Source: an uncultured Eggerthellaceae bacterium (lineage in GTDB: Bacteria > Actinomycetota > Coriobacteriia > Coriobacteriales > Eggerthellaceae). Taken from it: DNA of 64,000 bases. The number at the start of each line of letters is the position of its first letter. Within the stretch, counting starts at the first letter, position 1. Under the pieces are notes generated by a model, which was given only the letters and a program-made list of their open reading frames with translations, searched no databases and was not told the DNA's origin. The translations under genes were made by a program, and so were the position numbers. Below are positions 44,726 to 55,075 of the stretch, in pieces. The stretch covers positions 99,580-163,579 of the forward strand of contig CAUDUM010000007.1 of NCBI GenBank assembly GCA_958452575.1, given 5' to 3'.

Positions 44726-46156
44726 ATGACGGTAGAGCTGAAGGCGGCGAAGGGTTTGGCGGCACGCGCCGCCGCCCTGGTGATCGCCGCTGTTTTGGGC
44801 ATGGCGCTTGCGCTGCCCTCCGTCGCCGTGGCGGCGGAGGGGGAGGGAGCCTCTTCGAGCGCGAGCGCGCAGTCTTCGTCAGATGCGACGGCGTCCGACG
44901 AGGCGGCTTCCGGCGAGGTGACGGTGTCGGCTGAGGCAGACGCGGCGCTTGCCGAGGGCGCGTCGTTCGCGCTCGCGGACTTCTCCCGCGCCCAGAAGGG
45001 CTCCAACCGCGATGTCGACGGCGCCTACATCGGCTACAGCTACTACCAGGGCGGGGACGCCGACTACCTGGTCGCCGTGGTGACGGACGATTACGTGATC
45101 GTGCACGTCCCCCAAAGCGCGGCAGCACTCTGCGATATCTCCGATCCCTCCGTCCAGAGCATGCTGAAAAGCTGCCTGATCTCCCTTGACGAAGCATCCG
45201 TCAACGGCGGCGTGGTGGCCGACGCCGACGTGCCATGGGAATTCACGTCCGAGGGCTCCTGGGAGCAGGATGGCATCGTGTACTCGTTCGGGGTGGAGGC
45301 GGGCGAGGGCCGCTATTACACGACGGTCGCCGGCGCCGATGGAAGCGACATCGTGAGCGCCACATCCAACGCGGCGCGCCCCCTCTATGTGGACTTCGCG
45401 CACGTCGCGGCGCCTTCCGAGGTCGACATCGTCCTGCCTGCGACGGGCATCGCTGCGGTGGGCGAGTTTCTTGCCAACCTGGACTGGAGTCCCTTGTGGG
45501 TGACGCTCAAGACCACGGGCGTTGCGATCGTGTTCATCTTCATCCTGGGCTTGGCAGCGGCCTACTTCAGCCTGCGCATCCCCAAGCGCGCCCAGGACAT
45601 CGCCGACACGCTGTTCACCATCCCGATGGTCCTGCCGCCCACCGTTTGCGGCTTCATCTTGCTGCTCGCCTTGGGCAACAACTCGCCGGTGGGCTGCTGG
45701 TTCATCGATCATGGACTGCCGCTCGTGTTCAGCTGGCCGGCCACGGTCATCGCCGCCGTGGTGGTGGCGTTTCCTCTGATGTACCGCAGCGCACGCGGCG
45801 CGTTCGAGAACATCGATCCGCTCATGCTCGACGCGGCGCGCACGCTTGGATGGAGCAACGCGCGCATCTTCTTCCGACTGATGATGCCCTTGGCATGGAG
45901 CTCGATTGCCGCCGGCGCGGTGCTGGCGTTCGCGCGCGCTTTGGGCGAGTTTGGCGCGACGCTGTTTTTGGCGGGCAACTACGCGGGCATCACGCGCACC
46001 ATCCCCATCGCGATCTACTTCGAGTGGATGGGCGGCGATATGGATGCGGCGCTGTTCTGGACCGGCGTGGTGATCGTGTTCAGCTTCGTCGTCATCCTGT
46101 TCATCAACCTGTGGGGCAGGCGCACCACCAAGTATCGCCGCGGTTCGGAGGAATAG
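44726..46156 (+). CDS. modB: Molybdate ABC transporter permease with large extracytoplasmic N-terminal domain
   Basis: The C-terminal 225 residues (about 252-476) are a standard ModB permease: SPLWVTLKTTGVAIVFIFILG, TLFTIPMVLPPTVCGFILLL and the EAA loop LDAARTLGWSNARIFFRLMMPLAW that contacts ModC. Unusually, about 240 residues precede it: a signal/anchor helix (LVIAAVLGMALALPSVAVAA), a Ser/Ala/Glu-rich linker, and a domain of about 130 residues (NRDVDGAYIGYSYYQGGDADYLVAVVTDDYVIVHVP onward) that I do not recognise. ModB proteins are usually near 225 residues. ATG 44726 has GGGAGGATCG upstream. The modC start is three bases after the stop. Confidence 0.9.
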   Translation: MTVELKAAKGLAARAAALVIAAVLGMALALPSVAVAAEGEGASSSASAQSSSDATASDEAASGEVTVSAEADAALAEGASFALADFSRAQKGSNRDVDGAYIGYSYYQGGDADYLVAVVTDDYVIVHVPQSAAALCDISDPSVQSMLKSCLISLDEASVNGGVVADADVPWEFTSEGSWEQDGIVYSFGVEAGEGRYYTTVAGADGSDIVSATSNAARPLYVDFAHVAAPSEVDIVLPATGIAAVGEFLANLDWSPLWVTLKTTGVAIVFIFILGLAAAYFSLRIPKRAQDIADTLFTIPMVLPPTVCGFILLLALGNNSPVGCWFIDHGLPLVFSWPATVIAAVVVAFPLMYRSARGAFENIDPLMLDAARTLGWSNARIFFRLMMPLAWSSIAAGAVLAFARALGEFGATLFLAGNYAGITRTIPIAIYFEWMGGDMDAALFWTGVVIVFSFVVILFINLWGRRTTKYRRGSEE

Positions 46157-46159
46157 CGC

Positions 46160-47269
46160 ATGAGTCTGGAAGTCGATATCAAAAAAGAGTTCAAGACGTT
46201 CACGCTTGATGTGTCGTTTTCCGCCGGTGACGAGACGCTGGGGTTTCTGGGCGCGTCGGGCTGCGGCAAAAGCCTCACGCTGCGCTGCATTGCCGGCATA
46301 GAGACGCCCGATGAGGGGCGCATCGTCGTCAACGACAAGGTGTTCTTCGATTCCGAGCACAAGATCAACCTCACGCCGCAGGAGCGCAAGACGGCGCTGC
46401 TGTTCCAGAACTACATGCTGTTCCCCAACCTCACGGTGGCGCAGAACGTGGCGGCGGGCATCGGCAAGGAAGTGTCCAAAGCCGATCGCGATGGCATCGT
46501 CGGCCGCGAGCTGAAGCGCTTCGGATTGGAGGGCTTCGGCAAGCGCTATCCCGCCCAGCTGTCCGGCGGCCAGCAGCAGCGTGTGGCGCTTGCGCGCATG
46601 CTGGCGGCACGGCCGGGCATCCTGATGCTCGACGAGCCGTTCTCGGCGCTCGATGCGCATCTCAAAGAGGTGCTCGAGCAGAACCTCGTGAGCCTGTTCG
46701 ACGCCTTCGGTGGCACCGTGCTCTATGTCAGCCACGACATCGACGAGGCGCTGCGCTTCTGCGATCGCATCGCGGTGGTGGACGCCGGCCATATCATGGA
46801 GATCGATTCGGGTGACGACTTGGTCAACAACCCGCGCTCGGTGGCGGCGCTCAAGCTGTCGGGCTGCAAGAACGCCACGCCCGTCGAACGCGTGGATGAC
46901 GGTCATGTCTGGTCCGCCAAATGGGGCGTCACCATCGAGGTGGACGGTCCCGTCGCTGACGATGTCGCCTATCTGGGCGTGCGCGCCCGCTATCTGGAGC
47001 AGGTTGACGGTCCGGGTCTCAACTGCTTCCGCATGCGCGTCGACCGTGCGAGCGACTCACGTTTCGAGAGGACGGTGCTGCTGGGGTTCCTCGATCGCGA
47101 CGAGCGCGAGGTTCCCACGGTGGGACAGGACGAGGACGAGATGAAGTACCTGCATCAGCATATGTTCTGGCGTGTGCCCAAGGCGGGGTATGCGCGGCGC
47201 CTGCCCGAGGTCGGCGACGAAGTGTGGATCCGCATCCCCACCGACCGCATCTATCTGGTGGCGCGGTAG
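46160..47269 (+). CDS. modC: Molybdate ABC transporter ATP-binding protein
   Basis: A 369-residue ATPase that powers ModB. The Walker A box is GASGCGKS (about residue 33), Q-loop [13 protein letters not shown], signature [15 protein letters not shown], Walker [16 protein letters not shown] and switch [10 protein letters not shown]-terminal region of about 130 residues after the nucleotide-binding domain takes the place of the TOBE/MOP regulatory domain but shows no clear MOP motif. The gene starts three bases after modB, which shows coupling. It ends 149 bases before moaA, so molybdate uptake and cofactor synthesis may share control. Confidence 0.94.
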   Translation: MSLEVDIKKEFKTFTLDVSFSAGDETLGFLGASGCGKSLTLRCIAGIETPDEGRIVVNDKVFFDSEHKINLTPQERKTALLFQNYMLFPNLTVAQNVAAGIGKEVSKADRDGIVGRELKRFGLEGFGKRYPAQLSGGQQQRVALARMLAARPGILMLDEPFSALDAHLKEVLEQNLVSLFDAFGGTVLYVSHDIDEALRFCDRIAVVDAGHIMEIDSGDDLVNNPRSVAALKLSGCKNATPVERVDDGHVWSAKWGVTIEVDGPVADDVAYLGVRARYLEQVDGPGLNCFRMRVDRASDSRFERTVLLGFLDRDEREVPTVGQDEDEMKYLHQHMFWRVPKAGYARRLPEVGDEVWIRIPTDRIYLVAR

Positions 47270-47418
47270 CGCGCATTGGCGGGGTGACGTTCCGGCGACC
47301 CTGTGGAAGCTCCGGAGCGCGCGTGCGCTGCGCAGTCGCCGCGCATTGGCTAACCAGCCCCTTTTCCACAGAGAAATGCTTTATACTTGCATGCGATAAA
47401 ACCGCAAAAGGAGGGCCT

Positions 47419-48420
<1,002 letters not shown>

Positions 48421-48443
48421 CCGAAACGATTAAAGGCAATGCA

Positions 48444-48561
48444 GGGTCGTCCCCGGGCGAGGGGTTCGCGCGCAGTATCCGCACGAGCCGAACCGTCCAC
48501 TGGACGGTTCGTGCGAGCTCAGGACCTGTTTGAGCACGAGCCCCTCGCCCGGGGACGACCC
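48444..48561. repeat. Dispersed palindromic element family B, copy B2
   Basis: Outer arms 48444-48468 and 48537-48561 pair over 25 positions with one G-U pair. The 68-base core 48469-48536 is the reverse complement of the B1 core (27725-27792) with five differences; four of these are two compensatory pairs in the inner stem (GAACCGTCC/GGACGGTTC here). The element starts 24 bases after the moaA stop. Confidence 0.9.
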
Positions 48562-48606
48562 GGACGGGTGAAGGGGCTCCATCAGCCAAGCCATAAGGAG
48601 AACGCT

Positions 48607-49128
48607 ATGACCGATCAAAAACTCACCCACATCGACGACAAGGGCGACGTCCGCATGGTGGACGTTTCGCAAAAGGCCGACACCGAGCGCGTTGCGGTCG
48701 CCGAGGGCTCCATCCTCATGCATCCCGAGACGCTGGCGCTCATCGTCGAGGGCAAAGCCGCCAAGGGCGACGTGCTGGCATGCGCGCGTGTGGCTGGCGT
48801 CATGGGCGCCAAGCAGACGTCCAGCCTCATCCCCATGTGCCATCCACTCAACATCACCAAGGCCAAGGTTGACTGCGAGCCCATCCAGCCCGGCGATCGC
48901 GAGGACGGCCGCGTGGGCATCCATGTGACCACCACCTGCGGCGTCACCGGCAAGACGGGCATCGAGATGGAAGCGCTCACGGCCGCGTCCATCGCCTGCC
49001 TCACGGTATACGACATGTGCAAGGCGGTCGACCGCGGCATGGAGATCGTGGACGTGCGCCTGCTCAAGAAGGACGGCGGCAAAACCGGCCTGTGGCTGCG
49101 CGAGGAGCATCCGGAAGAGCTCAGCTAA
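48607..49128 (+). CDS. moaC: Cyclic pyranopterin monophosphate synthase
   Basis: Converts the MoaA product to cyclic pyranopterin monophosphate, the second half of the first Moco step. The 173-residue protein has the family order: [25 protein letters not shown] at the start, [52 protein letters not shown] and [15 protein letters not shown]. The ATG at 48607 has AAGGAGAACGCT upstream. It lies 186 bases after moaA, and the gap is largely filled by the family B repeat. Other mo genes (moaD, moaE, moeA, mog, mobA) are not in the window. Confidence 0.96.
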   Translation: MTDQKLTHIDDKGDVRMVDVSQKADTERVAVAEGSILMHPETLALIVEGKAAKGDVLACARVAGVMGAKQTSSLIPMCHPLNITKAKVDCEPIQPGDREDGRVGIHVTTTCGVTGKTGIEMEALTAASIACLTVYDMCKAVDRGMEIVDVRLLKKDGGKTGLWLREEHPEELS

Positions 49129-49189
49129 ACAACCCCTCCGGCACCTTTCGTGCGCATCGCCATTTCGCCTGACGGCACGTATAATGGAC

Positions 49190-49195
49190 AGGCTG
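49190..49195 (+). promoter_or_regulatory. -10 box TATAAT upstream of pyk
   Basis: A perfect TATAAT 33 bases before the pyk start, with no evident -35 hexamer. Confidence 0.45.
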
Positions 49196-49227
49196 TGTCA
49201 AAACGCATGCGCGTGAAGGGGAGGGGT

Positions 49228-50682
49228 ATGGCACGCAAAACCAAGATAATCTGCACGCTGGGGCCGGCCGTCGACGATGAAGCCACCTTGCGTGATCTGT
49301 TGGACGCCGGCATGAACGTCGCGCGCCTGAACTTCAGCCATGGCTCTCACCAGGAGCATGCGGCGCGCATCGCCGCCATCAAAAAGCTGCGCGATGAGAC
49401 GGGCATCCCCTGCGCCATCATGCTGGACACCAAAGGGCCCGAAATCCGCACAGGTCTGCTTGACGATGGTCAGTCGATTCAGCTTTCCGCAGGCCAGACG
49501 CTCATCCTCACTTCGGACGAGACTGCAGACGGCTCCGATGGGCGCGTGTTCCAGAGCTGCCCTGCTTTGGCGGGAAGCCTTTCGTTGGGAACGCGCCTTC
49601 TGCTTGACGATGGCCTGATCGAGCTTACCGTCACGCGCTTTGTCGGCGACGACATCGAATGCATGGTGGAAAACGACGGCGTGCTTGGTCGGCGCAAATC
49701 CATCAACATCCCTGGTGCGCAGTTGCCGCTGCCCGCCGTCACCGATCAAGACCGCGCCGACCTTCTGTTCGGCATCGAGCAGGGCGTCGACGTGGTGGCG
49801 GCATCGTTCATTCGCGACGGTGCGGGCGTGCGCGAGATAAAGCGCTTCCTCGAGGAAAACGGCGGCGCTGGCATCGGCGTGGTCGCGAAGATCGAGGCCG
49901 CGGGTGCCTTGGACAACATCGACGACATCGTGCGCGAGGCCGACGGCATCATGGTGGCGCGCGGCGATTTGGGTGTTGAGGTGCCCGCGTACCGAGTACC
50001 CTACCTGCAAAAGGAGATCATCCACCGGTGCAATCGCGAGTCGAAGCCGGTGATCACCGCCACGCAGATGCTCGATTCCATGATGCGAAACCCGCGTCCC
50101 ACGCGTGCCGAAGTGGCCGATGTCGCAAACGCCATCTACGATGGCACCGACTGCGTCATGCTTTCGGGCGAGACCGCCTCGGGCAAACATCCTGTGGAAG
50201 CCGTGCGAACCATGGCGCGCATCGCTTGCGAAACCGAACCGCACCTGTTCGACAAGCACGCACCCGACCGCAGCCGCACCCACGCACGCGCGTCGCTGGC
50301 GGTAGGCATCGCCGCTGTCCAGACAGCCGAAACGCTTGATGCCGCCTGCATCATCGCGCCCACGGTGTCCGGACGTACGGCGCGGCTTATTTCGAATTTG
50401 CGTCCGCGTATGCCCATCTATGCCGTCACGCCTGACGAGCGCGTGATGCGCCGCATGCTGATGTGCTGGGGCGTAACCCCGTTGCTCGACGACATGCAGG
50501 GCGCTCGCCGCCAAGTGGTGGACAACGCCATCGCGAAGGCGCGTGCCGCCGGCTACGTCAAAGCGGGCGATCTGGCGGTCATCACCACCGGAGACGCCGC
50601 AACCGCTCCCGACGAGGACATCCGCCCCGGCGTCACCGGCATCGCCCCCACCAACGTGATGCAAGTGGTGCAGGTCCGCTGA
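49228..50682 (+). CDS. pyk: Pyruvate kinase
   Basis: Transfers phosphate from phosphoenolpyruvate to ADP in the last step of glycolysis. The 484-residue protein starts ARKTKIICTLGPA and holds NVARLNFSHGSHQEH, IMLDTKGPEIRTG, the catalytic VVAKIEAAGALDNIDDIVREADGIMVARGDLG and TATQMLDSMMRNPRPTRAEV. The segment VEVPAYRVPYLQKEII replaces the more usual VEIPAEEVP version. The ATG at 49228 is preferred because GGGGAGGGG lies just upstream and it matches the normal N terminus; the open frame to 49150 includes the promoter region. Confidence 0.96.
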   Translation: MARKTKIICTLGPAVDDEATLRDLLDAGMNVARLNFSHGSHQEHAARIAAIKKLRDETGIPCAIMLDTKGPEIRTGLLDDGQSIQLSAGQTLILTSDETADGSDGRVFQSCPALAGSLSLGTRLLLDDGLIELTVTRFVGDDIECMVENDGVLGRRKSINIPGAQLPLPAVTDQDRADLLFGIEQGVDVVAASFIRDGAGVREIKRFLEENGGAGIGVVAKIEAAGALDNIDDIVREADGIMVARGDLGVEVPAYRVPYLQKEIIHRCNRESKPVITATQMLDSMMRNPRPTRAEVADVANAIYDGTDCVMLSGETASGKHPVEAVRTMARIACETEPHLFDKHAPDRSRTHARASLAVGIAAVQTAETLDAACIIAPTVSGRTARLISNLRPRMPIYAVTPDERVMRRMLMCWGVTPLLDDMQGARRQVVDNAIAKARAAGYVKAGDLAVITTGDAATAPDEDIRPGVTGIAPTNVMQVVQVR

Positions 50683-50811
50683 GAAATGCTGCTGCTCGCC
50701 GACGCGGCGCCCTTTCTGCAGTTCCTGAGAAGGGTTTACGAGTAGTATTGGCTCGTGCCGCGCATGTGTTAAAATCTCCGGTCGGCAATAGCATCATCGA
50801 AAGGGACGGTT

Positions 50812-51615
50812 ATGTCTGGGCATTCAAAATGGGCAACCACGAAGCATCGTAAGGCGGCACAGGACGCGAAGCGCTCCGCCTTGTTCTCCAAGCTGTCGCG
50901 CAACATCACGGTAGCTGCAAAGGAGGGCGGTGACCCGAATCCCGACAACAACGCCTCTCTGGCAGCCGCCATCGAGAAGGCCAAGGGCTACTCCCTGCCC
51001 AAGGACAAGATCAAGACCGCCATCGACAAGGCGTTCGGCAGCGGCAAGGACGCGGCCAACTACGAGACCGTCGTGTACGAGGGCTACGGTCCCGCCGGCA
51101 TCGCCGTGTACTGCGAGGCGCTGACCGACAACCGCAACCGCACCGCCGCCGACGTGCGCAGCGCGTTCACGCACGCGGGTGGCAGCCTGGGCACCTCCGG
51201 CTCCGTCGCGTTCCAGTTCGAGCGCAAGGGCCAGATCATGATCCCCAAGGAGATCGAGGGCGAGGGTAAGAAGGCCGGCATGGAGCCCAACGGCGCTGCC
51301 GCCGACGAGGATGAATTCATGATGGCCGTCGCCGAGGCCGGTGGCGACGATTACGAGGACGCCGAGGACGAGTGGATCGTCTACACCAGCCCCACCGAGC
51401 TCATGGCCGTCAAGAAGGCTATCGAGGAGCAGGGCATCCAGGTGAAGGGCGCCGAGATGACCATGGAGCCCACCACTCCCACCGAGGTGAGCGTGGCGGA
51501 TGCCAAGAAGGTCATGCGCCTCATCGATAAGCTCGAGGAGCTCGAGGATCTGCAGAACGTCTATCACACGATGGACATCACCGACGAGATCGCCGCGGCT
51601 CTCGACGAGGAGTAG
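50812..51615 (+). CDS. yebC: YebC/PmpR-family protein
   Basis: A member of the YebC/TACO1 family, once described as a transcriptional regulator and more recently linked to translation of proline-rich stretches. The 267-residue protein starts SGHSKWATTKHRKAAQDAKRSALFSKLSRNI and has YEGYGPAGIAVYCEALTDNRNRTAADVR and GGSLGTSGSVAFQFERKG, all typical. An acidic insertion (about 145-190, with GGDDYEDAEDEWIVYT) is somewhat longer than in E. coli. ATG 50812 is preceded by AAAGGGACGGTT. It lies just before ruvCAB, an arrangement seen in many bacteria. A terminator follows. Confidence 0.95.
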   Translation: MSGHSKWATTKHRKAAQDAKRSALFSKLSRNITVAAKEGGDPNPDNNASLAAAIEKAKGYSLPKDKIKTAIDKAFGSGKDAANYETVVYEGYGPAGIAVYCEALTDNRNRTAADVRSAFTHAGGSLGTSGSVAFQFERKGQIMIPKEIEGEGKKAGMEPNGAAADEDEFMMAVAEAGGDDYEDAEDEWIVYTSPTELMAVKKAIEEQGIQVKGAEMTMEPTTPTEVSVADAKKVMRLIDKLEELEDLQNVYHTMDITDEIAAALDEE

Positions 51616-51641
51616 TTCCAAGCGACAATCAATGCTCGCCG

Positions 51642-51676
51642 ATGCCGGGATGGCTCCAAGCCTCCCGGCATTTTTT
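51642..51676 (+). terminator. Rho-independent terminator after yebC
   Basis: ATGCCGGGA pairs with TCCCGGCAT (51663-51671), with possible further pairs inside the loop, followed by TTTTTG. It separates yebC from the ruv operon. Confidence 0.9.
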
Positions 51677-51784
51677 GTTTGAGGGATGCGGAATGCGCGC
51701 GAAGACGCCGAGCCTGCCGGTTGCGGGAAATGAGGAAATAGTCCGCCCCTCTCTCGTTCCACCAATCTCTTTGTGCTACTATTG

Positions 51785-51798
51785 CGAACAAACGTTTG
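51785..51798 (+). promoter_or_regulatory. LexA (SOS) box upstream of ruvCAB
   Basis: CGAACAAACGTTTG fits the Gram-positive/actinobacterial SOS consensus CGAAC-RNRY-GTTYG at every position. It lies 20 bases before the ruvC start and just after a TACTAT box (51776-51781), where LexA would block the promoter. Confidence 0.8.
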
Positions 51799-51817
51799 CT
51801 AAATGGAGGAGGTGCGC

Positions 51818-52474
51818 ATGCCGTCGCGCGATCGGATCGTGCTGGGGATCGATCCCGGCCTGGCCAACACGGGCTGGGGGGTCGTCGCGCAGAGCGGTTC
51901 GCGGCTGTCATGCGTCGCGTACGGCTGCATCTCGACAGATACCTCGATGCCGTTGGCGCAGCGTCTTCGGGTGATCCACGAGCAGATGGGCGCGGTGATA
52001 GAGCGGTTCGCTCCGACATGCGTGGGCATCGAGACGGTGTGGTTCGGCCAGAACATCACCGCTGCGTTCGCGACGGGCCAGGCGCGCGGCGCCGCGCTGG
52101 TGGCCTGCGCGGAAGGCGATCTGGATGTGGGGGAGTTCACGCCGCGTCAGATCAAGCTTGCCGTGGTGGGAACCGGCTCCGCGGAAAAGGAGCAGGTCCA
52201 GTACATGGTGCGCAAGCTCCTCGCTCTGGACCACGATCCCAGGCCCGACCATGCCTCCGATGCGTTGGCGGCCGCGATCTGCTACACGACGCATGACGGC
52301 CCTGGCGGAGCGGGGGGATCGTGCGCGAGCGGATTGGATGCGCTCGTCGCCAAGGCGATGGCACGCGACGAGGCTCGGGCGAGGCAGCGAAGCAACGACC
52401 GCGCCCGGAGCGCAGCAGACCCCGGTCATGCGACCCGGATTGCGAGCGGGCGCTCGTCCGGTTTCGATCTCTGA
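51818..52474 (+). CDS. ruvC: Crossover junction endodeoxyribonuclease
   Basis: Cuts Holliday junctions in a sequence-selective way after RuvAB branch migration. The acidic active-site residues are seen in VLGIDPGLANTGWGVV, PTCVGIETVWFGQN and DHDPRPDHASDALAAA. The catalytic fold ends near residue 165; the remaining 53 residues are an Arg/Ala-rich tail absent from short relatives. The ATG at 51818 follows GGAGGAGG at five to six bases, and the earlier in-frame ATG at 51803 would contain that site. RuvA starts ten bases after the stop, forming a ruvCAB operon under the LexA box. Confidence 0.95.
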   Translation: MPSRDRIVLGIDPGLANTGWGVVAQSGSRLSCVAYGCISTDTSMPLAQRLRVIHEQMGAVIERFAPTCVGIETVWFGQNITAAFATGQARGAALVACAEGDLDVGEFTPRQIKLAVVGTGSAEKEQVQYMVRKLLALDHDPRPDHASDALAAAICYTTHDGPGGAGGSCASGLDALVAKAMARDEARARQRSNDRARSAADPGHATRIASGRSSGFDL

Positions 52475-52484
52475 AAGGATGACG

Positions 52485-53093
52485 ATGATCGCGTTTCTCA
52501 AAGGCACGCTGGCAGGCAAGACCGCCACGACCGCCTATATCGAGGTGAACGGCGTTGGCTTCGCCGTCGGGATGTCGCAAGCGAGCCTCTCCAAGCTGCC
52601 CGAACTAGGAGCGCCGGTGCAGGTTCATACCTATCTGCAGGTGCGCGAGGATGAGATGTCGCTGTATGGATTCCTCTCGCTTGAGGAGCAGGCGCTGTTC
52701 GAGCAGCTCATCGGCGTGAGCGGCATCGGCCCCAAGGTCGCGCTGGCGGCGTTGTCGGCGTTCCCGTCTCCCCAAGCGCTGGCCTCAGCGATCGCCGCGC
52801 AGGATGTCGCTGCCGTGCAGCGCATCCCCGGGGTCGGCAAAAAGACCGCCTCGCGCATCATCTTGGAGCTGAAAGGCTCGCTCGATCACGGGCTCGACCA
52901 GCTGTTCGGTGCGAATGGCGAACCTGCGCCGACGGCTGTCGTCGCGGGCGCCGAGCTCGCCGGCGCGCGCGAGGCGCTGCTGTCGATGGGCTTCACCCCT
53001 GCGGAGGTCGATTTGTCGCTCAAGGGCGCCGCGGAAGATGCCGATACCGAAGCGCTGCTAAAATACGCGTTGAAACGATTGGGAACCGCATAG
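52485..53093 (+). CDS. ruvA: Holliday junction branch migration protein RuvA
   Basis: Binds Holliday junctions as a tetramer and loads the RuvB motor. The 202-residue protein has the OB-fold domain (MIAFLKGTLAGKTATTAYIEVNGVGFAV), the two helix-hairpin-helix motifs (LIGVSGIGPKVALAALS and IQRIPGVGKKTASRIILEL-like VQRIPGVGKKTASRI) and the flexible C-terminal domain III that contacts RuvB (AREALLSMGFTPAEVDLSLKG). The start at 52485 has AAAGGA at five bases; an in-frame ATG two codons earlier overlaps that site. Confidence 0.96.
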   Translation: MIAFLKGTLAGKTATTAYIEVNGVGFAVGMSQASLSKLPELGAPVQVHTYLQVREDEMSLYGFLSLEEQALFEQLIGVSGIGPKVALAALSAFPSPQALASAIAAQDVAAVQRIPGVGKKTASRIILELKGSLDHGLDQLFGANGEPAPTAVVAGAELAGAREALLSMGFTPAEVDLSLKGAAEDADTEALLKYALKRLGTA

Positions 53094-53125
53094 CGGGGAC
53101 CGGATAGGTTGATTCCAGAGGAGCC

Positions 53126-54229
53126 ATGGCTGAAAACGGTGTGAAATTGGAAGGGATCATGTTCGAGGCGGCAGGGGGCGCCGCCGTCTTCGGCGCGCCC
53201 GGAGACGCGCGCACGGATGCCCGGCAGCGCACGGTGTCCGCCGAGCTGCAGGAAGACGATCTGGCGTTCGATCGCAGCCTGCGCCCCAAACGCCTGGGCG
53301 ACTATCTGGGCCAAACCAAGATCAAGGAGTCGCTGGCGATCCTCATCGAAGCGGCGCAGGCGCGCGGCGACGTTGTCGATCACATCCTGTTCTCGGGCCC
53401 TCCGGGCTTGGGCAAAACGACGTTGGCACAGGTCGTCGCCAATGAACTCGGCGCCAACATCCGCACGACGAGCGGCCCTGCCATCGAGCGCACGGGGGAT
53501 CTTGCCGCAATCCTCACCAACCTCGAGGAAGGCGACGTCCTGTTCATCGACGAGATCCACCGCCTCAACCGTATGGTGGAGGAAGTACTCTATCCGGCGT
53601 TGGAGGATTTTGCGCTGGACATTGTGGTGGGCAAAGGACCGGCAGCGCGATCCATCCGCCTCGACCTGCCGCGTTTCACGCTCATCGGCGCCACCACGCG
53701 CACGGGCCTGCTCACCGGACCGCTGCGCGATCGCTTCGGCATCGCGTTCAGATTGCAGTACTACACGCCTGACGAGCTGGCGGCGATCGTGTGCCGTTCG
53801 GCCTCCATCTTGGGCGTCTCGATCGAGCAGGACGGCGCCTTGGAGATCGCCCGTCGCAGCCGCGGTACCCCGCGCTTGGCGAATCGCCTGCTCAAACGCG
53901 TGCGCGATTGGGCTCAGGTGCGTGGGGACGGCGTGATCGACGAAGACGTTGCCGCTGCCGCGTTGAGCTTCTTCGAGGTGGACGCATTGGGCTTGGATGC
54001 CGTTGACAACCGATTGCTTGAGCTGCTCGCCGTGCAGTTCTCGGGTCGTCCGGTCGGCCTCACCACGCTTGCGTCGGCGCTGTCCGAGGACACCGACACG
54101 GTCGAGGACGTGTACGAGCCATTCTTGATGCAGCAAGGTCTGATGATCCGCACGCCCAAGGGCCGCCAAGCCACGACGCGCGCCTACGAGCATCTGGGCA
54201 TTCATCCGCCTGAGGGATTCGGCGCATAG
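53126..54229 (+). CDS. ruvB: Holliday junction branch migration ATPase RuvB
   Basis: AAA+ motor that drives branch migration with RuvA. The 367-residue protein has Walker A GPPGLGKT (about residue 93), Walker [10 protein letters not shown], sensor 1 [18 protein letters not shown] with the arginine finger region, and the C-terminal winged helix ([26 protein letters not shown]). The first 45 residues are an extension before the usual [16 protein letters not shown] start. The gene starts 32 bases after ruvA and is followed after 12 bases by a gene of unknown function, so all are probably in the SOS operon. Confidence 0.97.
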   Translation: MAENGVKLEGIMFEAAGGAAVFGAPGDARTDARQRTVSAELQEDDLAFDRSLRPKRLGDYLGQTKIKESLAILIEAAQARGDVVDHILFSGPPGLGKTTLAQVVANELGANIRTTSGPAIERTGDLAAILTNLEEGDVLFIDEIHRLNRMVEEVLYPALEDFALDIVVGKGPAARSIRLDLPRFTLIGATTRTGLLTGPLRDRFGIAFRLQYYTPDELAAIVCRSASILGVSIEQDGALEIARRSRGTPRLANRLLKRVRDWAQVRGDGVIDEDVAAAALSFFEVDALGLDAVDNRLLELLAVQFSGRPVGLTTLASALSEDTDTVEDVYEPFLMQQGLMIRTPKGRQATTRAYEHLGIHPPEGFGA

Positions 54230-54241
54230 GAGGGACCGGGC

Positions 54242-54835
54242 ATGTTCGAACGCGATTATCTGATGCGGCTCATACTCGGGTACTTCAAAACCATCGTCAT
54301 CGTGATCAAGCAGGGCGAGAAGGAGAAGGATCCCGAGGGCGCCGCCGATCTGCTGGAGCAGGCTATCGGCGAGGCCACCGAGATCGATGGCGAGGTGCTG
54401 CTGTCCTTGGCTCCCGAATCGATCGCGAGCGTCTTGCAGGTGTCGGGCACCGATCCGAAGGTGATCAACTACGTCGCTCATGGGCTTCTGCTCGAAGCGC
54501 ACTATCTGATGCTCGCGTGCGATTTCGCTCGGGCGGAGCTTCGCGAAGAGCAGGCACGGGCCCTGGCTGCCGCTTACGGCTTCGACCTTCCCGACGATCT
54601 TGCCGAAGCGGAGGATATCCTGCGCGAGGCGGCGGAGCAGGGCTTGATGGACGAAGGCGCCGAGCTTGACGACGAGGCGGATGTTGCGCGGTTCGTCGAA
54701 GATGTCGAGAAGGCGCACGACGTCGCCTATTACCGAGAGCACGATGCTTCGACTCGGTTCGATCCCGATGCTCCTCTCATGCAACACGAGCTGCATGAGC
54801 AGGGGAATTTCGGCTGGCAGGACGATCGGGCATAG
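54242..54835 (+). CDS. Helical protein of unknown function in the ruv operon (DUF6483-like)
   Basis: A 197-residue, mostly helical acidic protein. It opens MFERDYLMRLILGYFKTIVIVIKQGEKEKDPEGAADLLEQAIGEATEID, which resembles the start of a little-studied family annotated DUF6483 in Firmicutes and Coriobacteriia; the match is from memory. The middle part looks like two or three TPR-like helix pairs (VINYVAHGLLLEAHYLMLACDFARAELREEQARALAAAYG). It has no signal peptide or metal motif. Twelve bases separate it from ruvB, so a link to recombination is suggested by position only. Confidence 0.65.
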   Translation: MFERDYLMRLILGYFKTIVIVIKQGEKEKDPEGAADLLEQAIGEATEIDGEVLLSLAPESIASVLQVSGTDPKVINYVAHGLLLEAHYLMLACDFARAELREEQARALAAAYGFDLPDDLAEAEDILREAAEQGLMDEGAELDDEADVARFVEDVEKAHDVAYYREHDASTRFDPDAPLMQHELHEQGNFGWQDDRA

Positions 54836-54897
54836 CCGCGGCAGCCTCTTGGGCTCCTGCGTGCCGACATGTGTCGCGCCCGCGATCGACGCATGCG

Positions 54898-54927
54898 TTC
54901 AAGATGGGGCAAACCGCACAATATAAT
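54898..54927 (+). promoter_or_regulatory. Candidate promoter of the cold-shock gene
   Basis: TTCAAG (54898-54903), 18-base spacer, TATAAT (54922-54927). A second -10-like box, TATAGT, lies at 54973-54978. Either gives a long 5' leader (100-145 bases) before the cold-shock gene, as is usual for this class. Confidence 0.45.
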
Positions 54928-55075
54928 TCCTACGAAATGGCAAACCTCATCTGTTTTTCGATGGGAATAGCGTATAGTATCCCTCGTGCTCTCGAAGTGA
55001 GGGCAGTGTTGCCGCCATGCAGCACGAAGCGTTAATCCCCCCGGGACGTCCCAGGGGAAGGAAAGAGGATTTAAA

